NCBI GenBank assembly: GCA_000016765.1
Contig: CP000699.1
Span: 3,745,001 to 3,809,000, forward strand
Direction of reading: 5' to 3'
Origin: Rhizorhabdus wittichii RW1
GTDB taxonomy: Bacteria; Pseudomonadota; Alphaproteobacteria; Sphingomonadales; Sphingomonadaceae
Length of the DNA: 64,000 nt
How positions within the stretch are numbered: the stretch's first letter is position 1; every line of letters starts with the position of its first letter. The translations under genes were made by a program, and so were the position numbers. The notes beneath the pieces are model-generated. The model was not told the DNA's origin. It was given only the letters and a program-made list of their open reading frames with translations, and made no database searches. Below are positions 7,834-15,568 of the stretch, in pieces.

Positions 7834-9903
7834 TCAAATGTCCGGAAACAGGGACTTTTGGTTTTCCATTTTGATGCGACACGGGCCTCTGTGACGCGGG
7901 AACTGGGTCACTTCGTCCTTTTCCAGGTCCGTGGCTCGGATTTGGTGCGGCGCATCGGGTACAACTTGCTCGGTAGGGAGCACGCCCTCCTTGATCAGTC
8001 GACGGACCCGATGGGCAGTAACCCCAAGCTTTTTGGCGGCTTCGGTCAGCGTGAGCCACTCTCCATTCTTTTCGGCGGATCGGTAGCCGTGGATTTTGTG
8101 GACAGTGCGCAGCGAGCCGACACGGCGCGCTGTCCAGGTCTTGCCTTGTCCGGTTTGCATTCCCATCCGGTTGAGAGTGGCGGCAATGTCTGCATCGGAC
8201 CACCGGGTGGCCATGGAGCGGATGATGGCAAGGGCGGCTTCGGGCGTACTCTGGCCATGTTCGCCTGCTTTGGGTTTGCGAATGCGCAGCTGAGAATGTT
8301 GGCCACCTTTCCAGTGGATCGTCAAAATGACTTCACGTTGCTCTTCATCGACATCAGCGATGATATCGGTCACGAGCGTGCGGAGGAGCTGCTGACGACA
8401 ACGCATGTCGACGTTAGGCGAGCGCCAAGCGGTCTCCAGGTCGGTGGCAATGCCAGCAAAATCTGGCACCGGCGCGGCCAGATCGATTTGTCGCGCTTGG
8501 GCCAAACCCGCTTCACAGGCTTCCACACGCCTGAGCGCTGCTTCCCAGCTATTCTCGAGTTGGGCAGCGATCAGGCGGTTATCAGGGTCGCAGGCAGCAT
8601 AGCGACGTTCAGCGAGAGATGCCTCGTATCGGGCTTGCTGCAAGTCCAGCTCCACCATGCGGTGCCGTTCTTCCAGATTATCCCGATGCGCCCGATCAGC
8701 TTCCATTGCGGCCTCGATCGCCATCGGCGTCACGGCTCTCAATATCTCTTTGCCTATGGCAGGGTCGATGCGAGATGCGCCAAAAGTCATGCATCGTGGC
8801 TTGGCCAGCATCTGGTTGATACGTTCGCAGCGGTAATAGGGATGACCCGGAGGCCGGCCCGAATAGACAACGCCCAACCGTCTTCCACATCGGCCGCAGG
8901 TGAGCAGGCCCGCGAGCAACGCGCGGCCACCACGACCAGACTTGATGCCGCCCTTCTGTCCGAAGGCGTTGACGGCGATATGGCTCTGGTTCCTTTCAAA
9001 CTCACTCCAATCGATATAGCCTTCGTGATGATCCTGGAGCAGCACTTCCCACGTTCCAAAGGGCTTGCTGTGGCCGTAACTTTTGCGTGCCCTGCCATCG
9101 ACAATCTCGGTTCGCTTCTCGCTTTTACCATAGACATAGACCCCAGCGTAGAAGGGGTTCTTCAGGATCGAAATAACGCTTCGATAGCGAACCGGCACCC
9201 AGTCGAAGGACACCGTTTTGCGGCCGTCAGAAGGGCGGGGAAAATGGAAATTGTCAGCTGTCAGCGAAATCAGCACCTGGCGGGCGCTGCCAAGCTCGCG
9301 GAAACGCGAAAAGATGAGGCGGATCGCCTCCTGTACCCGGATATCGGGATCCAGCCCCAGGCCGTATTCGCGGTGCCAGATATAGCCGATCGGAACACTG
9401 AGGCGCAGTTCTCCCCGCCTTGCCTTGGCGCGCGCCGCGTCAAGCATGCGTGTTCGCAAAATGCCAAGCTCAAACTCGCTGATGCTGCCCTTCATGCCCA
9501 ACAACAATCGATCGTTTGGTCGACAGGGATCGTATACCCCGTCGAGATCGATCACGCGCGCTTCAACCAGGCCACACAGCTCCAAAAGGTGGTGCCAGTC
9601 CCGGCCATTACGGGAAAGGCGCGATGCGTCCAAGCAAAGCACCGCGCCAACCTTGCCCGTGCACAGGCCGCTGACCAGTCGTTCGAAACCGGGGCGGTCG
9701 ACAGTGCCGCTGGCGGTCCGACCAAGGTCATCGTCGATCACCTCGACATCGTGAAATCCCCAGCGTCGGGCAACATCGACAAGCTCATATTGTCGGCGCT
9801 GGCTCTCCAGGTTGTTCTGGACCTGACCCGGGGTCGACTGTCGGACATACACCACAGCTTTGCGCTTGAGCACCGTGACTGGAAGGAGATCATTGCCCGT
9901 CAT
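7834..9903 (-). CDS. large serine recombinase (resolvase N-terminal, recombinase and zinc-ribbon domains)
   Basis: A 689-residue site-specific recombinase. The resolvase domain (about residues 12-155) carries the nucleophile Ser23 in VVYVRQSTPGQ and the arginine-bearing ASRLSRNGRDWHHLL. A recombinase domain follows, then a zinc ribbon with two CxxC-type pairs (LLTCGRCGRRLG and a later YYRCERIN). A long helical region precedes a C-terminal helix-turn-helix segment (WLTLTEAAKKLGVTAHRVRR). Members insert or excise DNA through a short core dinucleotide without long target duplications. Its start overlaps the end of the 61-aa ORF by 14 nt. The frame is intact, so the element may still be mobile. 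Confidence 0.93.
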   Translation of the reverse strand: MTGNDLLPVTVLKRKAVVYVRQSTPGQVQNNLESQRRQYELVDVARRWGFHDVEVIDDDLGRTASGTVDRPGFERLVSGLCTGKVGAVLCLDASRLSRNGRDWHHLLELCGLVEARVIDLDGVYDPCRPNDRLLLGMKGSISEFELGILRTRMLDAARAKARRGELRLSVPIGYIWHREYGLGLDPDIRVQEAIRLIFSRFRELGSARQVLISLTADNFHFPRPSDGRKTVSFDWVPVRYRSVISILKNPFYAGVYVYGKSEKRTEIVDGRARKSYGHSKPFGTWEVLLQDHHEGYIDWSEFERNQSHIAVNAFGQKGGIKSGRGGRALLAGLLTCGRCGRRLGVVYSGRPPGHPYYRCERINQMLAKPRCMTFGASRIDPAIGKEILRAVTPMAIEAAMEADRAHRDNLEERHRMVELDLQQARYEASLAERRYAACDPDNRLIAAQLENSWEAALRRVEACEAGLAQARQIDLAAPVPDFAGIATDLETAWRSPNVDMRCRQQLLRTLVTDIIADVDEEQREVILTIHWKGGQHSQLRIRKPKAGEHGQSTPEAALAIIRSMATRWSDADIAATLNRMGMQTGQGKTWTARRVGSLRTVHKIHGYRSAEKNGEWLTLTEAAKKLGVTAHRVRRLIKEGVLPTEQVVPDAPHQIRATDLEKDEVTQFPRHRGPCRIKMENQKSLFPDI

Positions 9904-10075
9904 CGCTGGCCTCCTTCGCCGCGACGCCGGCTGCGGCCATCAAGAGGGTCGCCAGCCTGGCAACAACGGCGCTTCGCTGCGCCTCGCTCAGGCCTCGCAT
10001 CTGCGGCGTATCGAGCGGCATGCTCAGCTGCTGGGTCAGCATCGATAGCGACGAGGGTCGTGGTAGTGCCTTCAT
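9890..10075 (-). CDS. small recombinase-associated protein, 61 aa
   Basis: The ORF reads from ATG at 10075 (MKALPRPSSLSML) to a stop at 9890. Its middle, MPLDTPQMRGLSEAQRSAVV, followed by an Ala/Leu-rich helix (RLATLLMAAAG), resembles the small helical ORFs that accompany this class of recombinase in alphaproteobacteria. That association is from memory rather than a search. The open frame extends 24 codons further upstream, but those residues look like out-of-frame translation of the neighbouring ORF. It overlaps the recombinase start by 14 nt, which suggests co-translation. Function unknown; a recombination accessory factor is possible. Confidence 0.6.
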   Translation of the reverse strand: MKALPRPSSLSMLTQQLSMPLDTPQMRGLSEAQRSAVVARLATLLMAAAGVAAKEASDDGQ

Positions 10076-10358
10076 GGCGCGCCTCCTGGATGGCCGTGAG
10101 TCCATCCGTCGAAGTCTGCCTGAAACCGCGATCGGTAAGCAGTCCATGAAGCTCTACAAGCCCAATCACCGCAACGCGCGGTTCGCCCATCTCCATGTCG
10201 GCGCACAACGCCCTGTCCAGCATCCACTCTGCGACCTGGATGATCTCACCCGGCCTGATCTCTACCCGGATGATCGCGCCATTGGCCCGGTCCTCGCGGC
10301 CTTCATGCCGAAAACGACCGCCGTAATATGGATGCCAGCGATAATGAAACTCTACCAT
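9900..10358 (-). CDS. recombinase-element ORF 1, unknown function (152 aa)
   Basis: The first gene of the inserted element, starting MVEFHYRWHPYYGGR. Residues 1 to about 95 look like a folded beta-rich domain (GRFRHEGREDRANGAIIRVE, then VAEWMLDRALCADM). The last 57 residues overlap the 61-aa gene entirely in another frame and are Arg/Ala-rich, so they may not be native coding sequence. A lost stop or a frameshift near codon 95 would explain the length. A 15-bp dyad lies immediately upstream of the start and could be an operator. Function unknown. Confidence 0.5.
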   Translation of the reverse strand: MVEFHYRWHPYYGGRFRHEGREDRANGAIIRVEIRPGEIIQVAEWMLDRALCADMEMGEPRVAVIGLVELHGLLTDRGFRQTSTDGLTAIQEARHEGTTTTLVAIDADPAAEHAARYAADARPERGAAKRRCCQAGDPLDGRSRRRGEGGQR

Positions 10359-10389
10359 CTGCCCGACATGGGCAGAATGACCCTGCGAT

Positions 10390-11340
10390 GGCGATCGACC
10401 GGAGCGACATGTTGTCGGCCAGGTCGAGCGTCGCCGTGCCCTGCACGCCCCAGGCGCGGATCTTGCGGTTGGGATCGACGCCGGAGACGACGTTGCGGAT
10501 CTTGCTGGGGAAATTGCCCAGCGATTCCGCCAGGGTCAGCGCGCCGGGGATGCCGCTGCCCGCCTGGTGCACCACGCCCCAGGCGTCGTTGGCGTGGAAA
10601 TAGTCGGCGATGATCTCGATCGTCAGCGGCTCGCTCGGCGTCAGCTCGACGGTCAGCCGGCCGGCCTGTTCCTTGCGGTTGTCGACGTCCTTGCCGGTCG
10701 CCTCGTTCTTGCCGTAGCCGCCCCGGTCGACGAAGAAGCCGGCGGCGCGGACCGCGACCTTGCCGGGCACGATCGCCCCGCCGACCCCGGCTTCGCCCTG
10801 CACCAGCCCGTAATTGCCGACGCTCAGCGTGGCGTTCGCGGAGAAGGCGTCGGTCGGCTTGCGGGTGATGACGTTGATCGAGCCGCCGGTCGCGTTGCGG
10901 CCATAGAGGTCGCCTTGCGGGCCGCGGACGACCTCGATCCGGTCGACGTCGAAATAGCTCGACACCTGCGCGCGCGGGCGGGCGATGTAGACGCCGTTGG
11001 CGTGGTAGGCGACGTTGCTGTCGATGCCGAGGCCGAGGAAGTTGTTCCCGACGCCGCGCAGGTAGATGTAGGTCACGCCGCTGTTGGTCTGCAGGTTGAA
11101 GTTCGGCACCGTCGCGCCGAGCTGCAGCGGGTTGCCGACGCCGAGCCGGTCGAGCGTCGCGCCGCCGACCGCCGAGACGGCGAGCGGCACGTCCTGCACG
11201 CTTTCGGAGCGCTTCTGCGCGGTGACGATGATCTCGTCGAGGGCCGGGTCCTGCGCGGCGGCGGACTGGGCCTGCGCCGCCCCGGCCCAGCCGAGCGCGG
11301 CGAGACTGGCGATGGTCTGGATACGCGTCGATCGCTTCAT
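10390..11340 (-). pseudogene. TonB-dependent receptor, 5' portion (interrupted)
   Basis: This is the N-terminal 317 residues of the receptor whose remainder lies at 6621-7805. It has a signal peptide (MKRSTRIQTIASLAALGWAG..., cleavage after AQA), a TonB-box-like segment (LDEIIVTAQKRSESVQD) and a complete plug domain with YLRGVGNN and VEVVRGPQGDLYGRNATGG-type motifs. The barrel then begins. Past NMSLRSIA the frame runs into the recombinase element and ends after about 30 foreign residues (stop at 10303). The truncated protein would lack most of the barrel and cannot be a working transporter. In the intact state it was the first gene of the catabolic operon and would import the substrate or a chelate. 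Confidence 0.9.
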
Positions 11341-11432
11341 GGTCTGATCCCCTCCGTCGAACCTTTTTCGTTCTGTGGAGGGGAGGATGAGGCCGCGCGA
11401 CTTAGGGCGGAAACACTATCGGCGGATGCCTG

Positions 11433-12392
11433 TCACAAATGCGAGTTGTGGCTCGACGGCGGCTCCTCGCCGAGCTGGTCGACCATCAGGCCGAAGGCCT
11501 TGCGGACGAAGATGCGCGCCGGGTCCTGCTCGCTGCGCTCGTGCCAGAATAGGATTTCCTGGAGCTGCGGCAGCTTCATCGGACATTCGGCGACGGCCAG
11601 CCCGAGCCGCGGCGCCAGGGTGTTGGCCAGCCGCCGCTGCGAGGTGGCGACCAGCGGGGTGCCGGGCAGCATGAAGATCTGCGCGGCGAAATTGGGCACC
11701 AGCACGGCGATGTCGAACTCGGTGCTGCTGCTCGCCCAGGCGTCCTCGACGATGGTCTTCAGGTCCTCGCCGAAATCGACCGTGTTGTGCCGCGCCCGGC
11801 GGTAGGTGCGCAGCGACATGCCGTCGGCGATGTCGACATGCGCGGGATCGGCGACGCAGACGAAGTCGTCGCGGAACAAGGGCATGGTGCGGATGTGCCG
11901 GCTCGGCCGGTGCGTCCCGTAGAGCCGCATGTCGTGCGCGGTCAGGCAGAAGTCGAGCTCGCCCATTTCGAGCCGGTCGAAGCTCGCGGGGCCGAGGGTC
12001 TCGACCGCGCACTGCATGTTCGGGGCGGTGATGGTCAGGTAGCGGAGCAGGTGCGGCAGGATGACGTGCAGGCAATAGTCGCTCATCGCGATCCGGCATT
12101 TGTAGCGCGCGGTCGCCGGGTCGAAATGCGGCCGCGCGTCGAGCGCCGCCTGGACGGTCAGCAGCGCCTCGCGGACCGGCATGATCAGCGACCGCGCCAG
12201 CGGCGTCAGCTCCAGATGGCGGCCGACCCTGGTCAGCAGCTCGTCGTCGAAATGGTGGCGCAGCCGTTGCAGCGCGCTGCTCGCGGCCTGCTGGGTCACG
12301 CACAGCCGCTCGGCGGCGCGGGTGACGTTGCGCTCGGTCAGCAATATGTCGAGCGCCCGCAGGAGATTGAGGTCGAAATGGCTGAGCTGCAT
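11433..12392 (-). CDS. LysR-family transcriptional regulator (NodD/NahR-like)
   Basis: A 319-residue regulator with an N-terminal winged helix-turn-helix (LNLLRALDILLTERNVTRAA, then QQAASSALQRLRHHF) and a C-terminal substrate-binding domain. The N-terminus MQLSHFDLNLLRALD resembles the NodD/NahR branch, whose members respond to aromatic compounds. ATG at 12392 is chosen over the longer frame because the family begins at this point. It lies 92 nt upstream of the receptor gene in the same direction, an unusual tandem rather than divergent arrangement. It is the likely activator of the receptor/oxygenase operon. I could not find a convincing LysR box in the 92-nt gap. Confidence 0.88.
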   Translation of the reverse strand: MQLSHFDLNLLRALDILLTERNVTRAAERLCVTQQAASSALQRLRHHFDDELLTRVGRHLELTPLARSLIMPVREALLTVQAALDARPHFDPATARYKCRIAMSDYCLHVILPHLLRYLTITAPNMQCAVETLGPASFDRLEMGELDFCLTAHDMRLYGTHRPSRHIRTMPLFRDDFVCVADPAHVDIADGMSLRTYRRARHNTVDFGEDLKTIVEDAWASSSTEFDIAVLVPNFAAQIFMLPGTPLVATSQRRLANTLAPRLGLAVAECPMKLPQLQEILFWHERSEQDPARIFVRKAFGLMVDQLGEEPPSSHNSHL

Positions 12393-12470
12393 GGCCGACG
12401 GCGCTCCCCAGACGAAGCAGGAGCGGCGGGTGTACACCATTTCGGCCGGTGCCAAAGGGGGGCGTCGCGA

Positions 12471-12812
12471 TCACCCCCGGATGACGAGCTGGCCGCGCAT
12501 GCCCGGATGGAAGGTGCAGGAATAGGCGACCGTCCCGGTCTTGCGGAGGACGATGCTCGCGCTCGCGCCGGGCATCAGGTCGAGGTTGAAGCGGCCGTCG
12601 CGCGCGGTGGCGGTGTGGCGGAACAGGTCGCGGTTGACCCAGGTGACCGTGTCGCCGACGCGCAGCGCGCCGGGCGCCGCGCCGAACCTCATCCTGTCGA
12701 TGACGATGACGTGCGTCGCGGGCCGTGGCGCCGCCGGGGCCGCGCCGATCAGGGCCGAGGCGAGGGCGGCCGCCGCGCATCGTCGGGCGATCGCCCCCGC
12801 CGGCCACGTCAT
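12471..12812 (-). CDS. cupredoxin-like periplasmic copper protein
   Basis: A 113-residue secreted protein with a signal peptide (ARRCAAAALASALIGAAPAA). Its plastocyanin-like core has the copper ligands expected of type-1 sites: a His in WVNRDLFRHTATA and the loop YSCTFHPGMRG (Cys, His, Met). Such proteins carry electrons or bind copper in the periplasm. The start overlaps the stop of the DUF4142 gene by four bases (ATGA). The pair, and the divergent ECF sigma factor, suggest a small envelope or oxidative stress unit. Confidence 0.85.
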   Translation of the reverse strand: MTWPAGAIARRCAAAALASALIGAAPAAPRPATHVIVIDRMRFGAAPGALRVGDTVTWVNRDLFRHTATARDGRFNLDLMPGASASIVLRKTGTVAYSCTFHPGMRGQLVIRG

Positions 12813-13339
12813 TTCAGGCTCGCGGCGAGATGCTCGGCATGCGCCTGGTGCTCGGAGAAGAGCGTCAGCCCGGTTTCCAGCAGCGACTTGAGCTCCGCAT
12901 TGGTCGCATCGGGGATGAGCGTCGACGTGAGCGCCGCGTTGACGGCGCGGTGATAGGCGACCTCGTTGGCGACATAGGCGCGGTCGAACGCCGCCCCGGT
13001 CAGCGCCGCCTGCGCCTGGTGCTGGGCCGCCGCCTGCTTGGCGAGCGCGGCGCTGGTCGGATTGTCCTCCGGCGTCACGCCGAGCGCCTTGACCAGCGCG
13101 AGCGCCTTGTCGTTCACGGCCTGGTGGTCGCGCACCATCTCCTCCGCGAAGGCGCGGACCGCCGGGTCCTTCGACCGGGCCAGCGCCAGCTTCCCGGCAT
13201 CGATGTCGATCGCGCCGGCCGTATAGGCGATATGCGCGATCTGCGCGTCGCTGACATGGTCGCCATGCGCGAAGGCGGCGGGGGCGAGCGCCAGCGCGGC
13301 TCCTCCCATTATGGCGGCGAATCCGAACCTCATCATCAT
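12809..13339 (-). CDS. DUF4142 domain-containing periplasmic protein
   Basis: A 176-residue protein with a clear signal peptide (FGFAAIMGGAALALAPAAFA). The rest is the helical DUF4142 bundle: IAHIAYTAGAIDIDAGKLAL, then FAEEMVRDHQAVNDKAL and YVANEVAYHRAVNAAL, with a His-rich end (EHQAHAEHLAASLK). Three consecutive ATGs begin at 13339, preceded by AGGGG at a suitable distance; the longer open frame upstream is non-coding. Function of the family is unclear; it often sits beside cupredoxins and ECF sigma factors, as here. Confidence 0.85.
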   Translation of the reverse strand: MMMRFGFAAIMGGAALALAPAAFAHGDHVSDAQIAHIAYTAGAIDIDAGKLALARSKDPAVRAFAEEMVRDHQAVNDKALALVKALGVTPEDNPTSAALAKQAAAQHQAQAALTGAAFDRAYVANEVAYHRAVNAALTSTLIPDATNAELKSLLETGLTLFSEHQAHAEHLAASLK

Positions 13340-13380
13340 GATCCCCTGGGTGGCGCGACGGAACCGTTCCGGCGCCGGTG

Positions 13381-13446
13381 CCCATTGGATGCCGCCGCCG
13401 CGCGGCGGTTCCCGGGAACCCGATTCCGCCCGCGGCATCCAATGGG
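13381..13446. repeat. perfect 15-bp inverted repeat
   Basis: The arm CCCATTGGATGCCGC (13381-13395) is matched perfectly by its reverse complement at 13432-13446, with a GC-rich 36-nt centre that also contains CGCCGCGCGGCG and TTCCCGGGAA dyads. It lies between the divergent DUF4142 and sigma factor genes. It could form a hairpin in the leader of either transcript or be a single REP-like element; I found no second copy in the window. Confidence 0.6.
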
Positions 13447-13458
13447 GGATGCGGCGGA

Positions 13459-13500
13459 CGGGTGACCCGCCAAGGGGGGATATGGCGGGCGGGTGACCCG
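13459..13500. promoter_or_regulatory. candidate twin operator: two identical 11-bp palindromes, 31 bp apart
   Basis: The palindrome CGGGTGACCCG occurs at 13459-13469 and again at 13490-13500. The centre-to-centre distance is 31 bp, about three helical turns, so two dimers would bind on the same face. The pair ends 45 nt upstream of the sigma factor start and lies in the divergent intergenic region. This is the arrangement expected of a repressor or activator site; the binding protein is unknown. Confidence 0.5.
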
Positions 13501-13544
13501 AACGCCGCGCGATCCTATGACGGACGATGGGAGGAGCGGACGCG

Positions 13545-14234
13545 ATGCTGGCACGGGACGTCCCGGCGCTGACCGACATCGAACTGGCGCGGCGCATCGG
13601 CCTGCGCGATCCCGCCGCCGTCCGCTGGATGACGACGCGCAACAACCAGCGCCTGTTCCGCACGGCGTGGAGCATCCTCGGCAACCGTGCCGAGGCGGAG
13701 GATGCCGTGCAGAGCGGCTATGTCCGCGCCTTCGCGGCGATCGGCAGCTTCGCCGGGCAATCCTCGCTTGACACCTGGCTGACGCGGATCGTGATCAACG
13801 AGGCGCTGGGCCGCGCCCGCGCCGCCCGGCGCCGCCGGGCGCGGCTCGACGCCGATTCGATAACCGATCTCGACGCCTATCGGGAAAGACTGATGAACGG
13901 ATCGATCGAGCCCGCCGCGCCGGACGCCTCGCTCGCCATCAAGCAGATGCGCGCGATGCTCGAAGCCGCGATCACCCGGTTGCCGGGCGAGTTCCGCACC
14001 GTCTTCGTCATGCGCGACGTCGAGGGGATGTCGGTCGAGGAGGTCGCCGGGGCGCTCGACATCCCGCCCGGCACGGTCAAGACGCGGCTGCACCGCGCCC
14101 GCCGCCGGCTGCGCGACCTGCTCGCGCCCGATCTGCGGGCGAGCCTGGTCGGCGCCTTCCCCTTCGCGGGCGAGCATTGCGCGACGCTGACCGAACGCGT
14201 GGTCGCCCTGCTCTGCGAGGCGCCGGACGGCTGA
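13545..14234 (+). CDS. ECF-family RNA polymerase sigma factor
   Basis: A 229-residue sigma-70 family protein with region 2 (LFRTAWSILGNRAEAEDAVQ, then GYVRAFAAIGSF, DTWLTRIVINEALG) and region 4 (AITRLPGEFRTVFVMRDVEG, then SVEEVAGALDIPPGTVKTRL). An ATG at 13527 is in frame, but the GGAGG at 13530 would lie inside that start; it sits at ideal spacing for ATG 13545 (MLARDVPALTDIE), so I use the latter. No anti-sigma gene is adjacent: the next gene is an MscS channel on the other strand. The divergent neighbours are DUF4142 and cupredoxin genes, which are the likely targets. Confidence 0.88.
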   Translation: MLARDVPALTDIELARRIGLRDPAAVRWMTTRNNQRLFRTAWSILGNRAEAEDAVQSGYVRAFAAIGSFAGQSSLDTWLTRIVINEALGRARAARRRRARLDADSITDLDAYRERLMNGSIEPAAPDASLAIKQMRAMLEAAITRLPGEFRTVFVMRDVEGMSVEEVAGALDIPPGTVKTRLHRARRRLRDLLAPDLRASLVGAFPFAGEHCATLTERVVALLCEAPDG

Positions 14235-14237
14235 GCG

Positions 14238-15524
14238 TCAGGCGGACGGGCCGGCGTCCGGGCGGCGGTCGGTCCATGATTCGGGCAGCGACTTGATGTG
14301 GACGTCGCGGCGCGGCGGCGGGATGGTGATGCCGTTCTCGCGGAACAGTCGCCAGATGCGGCCGAGGATGTCCGACTGGACGTTGCCGACGCCCTGCTCG
14401 GGGTCCTGGATCCAGACGAGGATGTCATATTCGACCCAGCGCTCGCCGAACGCGCGCAGCCACACATTGGGCGGGGGCGCGGCCAGCACTCGCGCGGACT
14501 CGGTCGCCGCCTGGATCATCAACTTCTCGGCGAGGTCGAGGTCGCTGTCATAGCCGACGCCGAGCGGGATGCGGATGCGGACGTCGCGGCTGGAATAGGA
14601 CCAGTTCTCGACCCGCTCGGTCATCAGCAGCTCGTTGGGGATCAGATGCTCCTTGCCGTCGCGGGTGATGACCGACACCGCGCGCACCCCGATCTTGTTG
14701 ACCCAGCCGAAGGTGTCGCCGACGACGATCACGTCGCCCGGCTTCACCGATCGGTCCATCAGCAGGATCAGGCCCGACAGCAAATTGCCGAAGGTCTTCT
14801 GCAGGCCGAAGCCGACCGCGAGGCCGAAGGCGCCCGAGAAGACCGCGAGGGCAGTCAGGTCGATGCCGAGCAGGTCGATGCCCATCAGCGCGGCGACGAC
14901 GACCAGCGTCACCGCGACCAGCTTCTGGATGAGGACGCGCTGGTAATGATCGAGGCTGCGGGCCTGCTCGATCGAGCGGCCGATCAGCCGGATGGCGAGG
15001 CGGGTCCCCGCGAACAGCAGCGCGACGACGACGATTCCGTTGAGCACCCCGAGCAGGCTGATGCGCCGCGAGCCGACCGGCAGGCTGGCCGCGCTCAGCC
15101 CTTCCAGCAGCGGTTCCAGCCCGCGCAGCACCCCGGCCATGGCGCCGACGAAGGCGCACAGGCCGATTAGCCAGGCGACCCCGGCCGCGAGGCCCGCGCC
15201 GCGCGCGATGCGCCGGGCGAGCAGGCCGGCGGCGAGGCCGGTCGCCGCCGCCAGCAGCAGTTGCGCGGCCAGCTCGTCCAGCCGCAACGCGCTCGCCGCG
15301 ATCAGCAGGACCAGCGCGACGGCCGACCGGATGATGGCGCAGAGCGGCGGCGCGAGGCGGGCCTCCTCCTGCGCGTCGCCCCGGCGCCAGCGCCGCAGGA
15401 TCGCCGGGCCCAGCAGCTTCGCCGCCAGTTGCCCGGCCGCGAAGGAGCCGGCCGCGATCAGGGCGGCGAGCAGCGCCTGCTGGATGGCGCGGTCGCCCAG
15501 GCTGGGCAGGACGAAGAATTCCAT
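14238..15524 (-). CDS. mechanosensitive ion channel, MscS family
   Basis: A 428-residue inner-membrane channel. Several N-terminal hydrophobic helices precede the MscS core. The pore-lining helix TM3 is visible as FGLAVGFGLQKTFGNLLSG, followed by the beta-domain motif DRSVKPGDVIVVGDTFGWV and the conserved NELLMTERVENWSY. These channels open on hypo-osmotic shock to release solutes. It is convergent with the sigma factor gene (stop codons 4 nt apart) and is likely a single-gene transcription unit. The longer N-terminus than E. coli MscS (286 aa) fits the multi-TM subfamily. Confidence 0.9.
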   Translation of the reverse strand: MEFFVLPSLGDRAIQQALLAALIAAGSFAAGQLAAKLLGPAILRRWRRGDAQEEARLAPPLCAIIRSAVALVLLIAASALRLDELAAQLLLAAATGLAAGLLARRIARGAGLAAGVAWLIGLCAFVGAMAGVLRGLEPLLEGLSAASLPVGSRRISLLGVLNGIVVVALLFAGTRLAIRLIGRSIEQARSLDHYQRVLIQKLVAVTLVVVAALMGIDLLGIDLTALAVFSGAFGLAVGFGLQKTFGNLLSGLILLMDRSVKPGDVIVVGDTFGWVNKIGVRAVSVITRDGKEHLIPNELLMTERVENWSYSSRDVRIRIPLGVGYDSDLDLAEKLMIQAATESARVLAAPPPNVWLRAFGERWVEYDILVWIQDPEQGVGNVQSDILGRIWRLFRENGITIPPPRRDVHIKSLPESWTDRRPDAGPSA

Positions 15525-15568
15525 GCCTATTCAGAGCCAGAAACGGGGCGGGGTTGCAAGGCGCGGGT

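Larger units (their letters stand above)
7803..10389 (-). mobile_element. large serine recombinase element (about 2.59 kb) inserted in a TonB-dependent receptor gene
   Basis: Between the two receptor halves lies a compact element with three genes in the order 152-aa ORF, 61-aa ORF, serine recombinase, all on the minus strand. A GGC trinucleotide occurs at both junctions (7803-7805 and 10390-10392). Keeping one copy restores an uninterrupted receptor frame of 711 codons including the stop, so the boundaries are probably exact to within those three bases. I see no long terminal inverted repeats, which fits a serine recombinase rather than a DDE transposase. A 15-bp dyad, TGCCC-GACAT-GGGCA (10360-10374), lies just inside the right end, before the first ORF. 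Confidence 0.85.
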
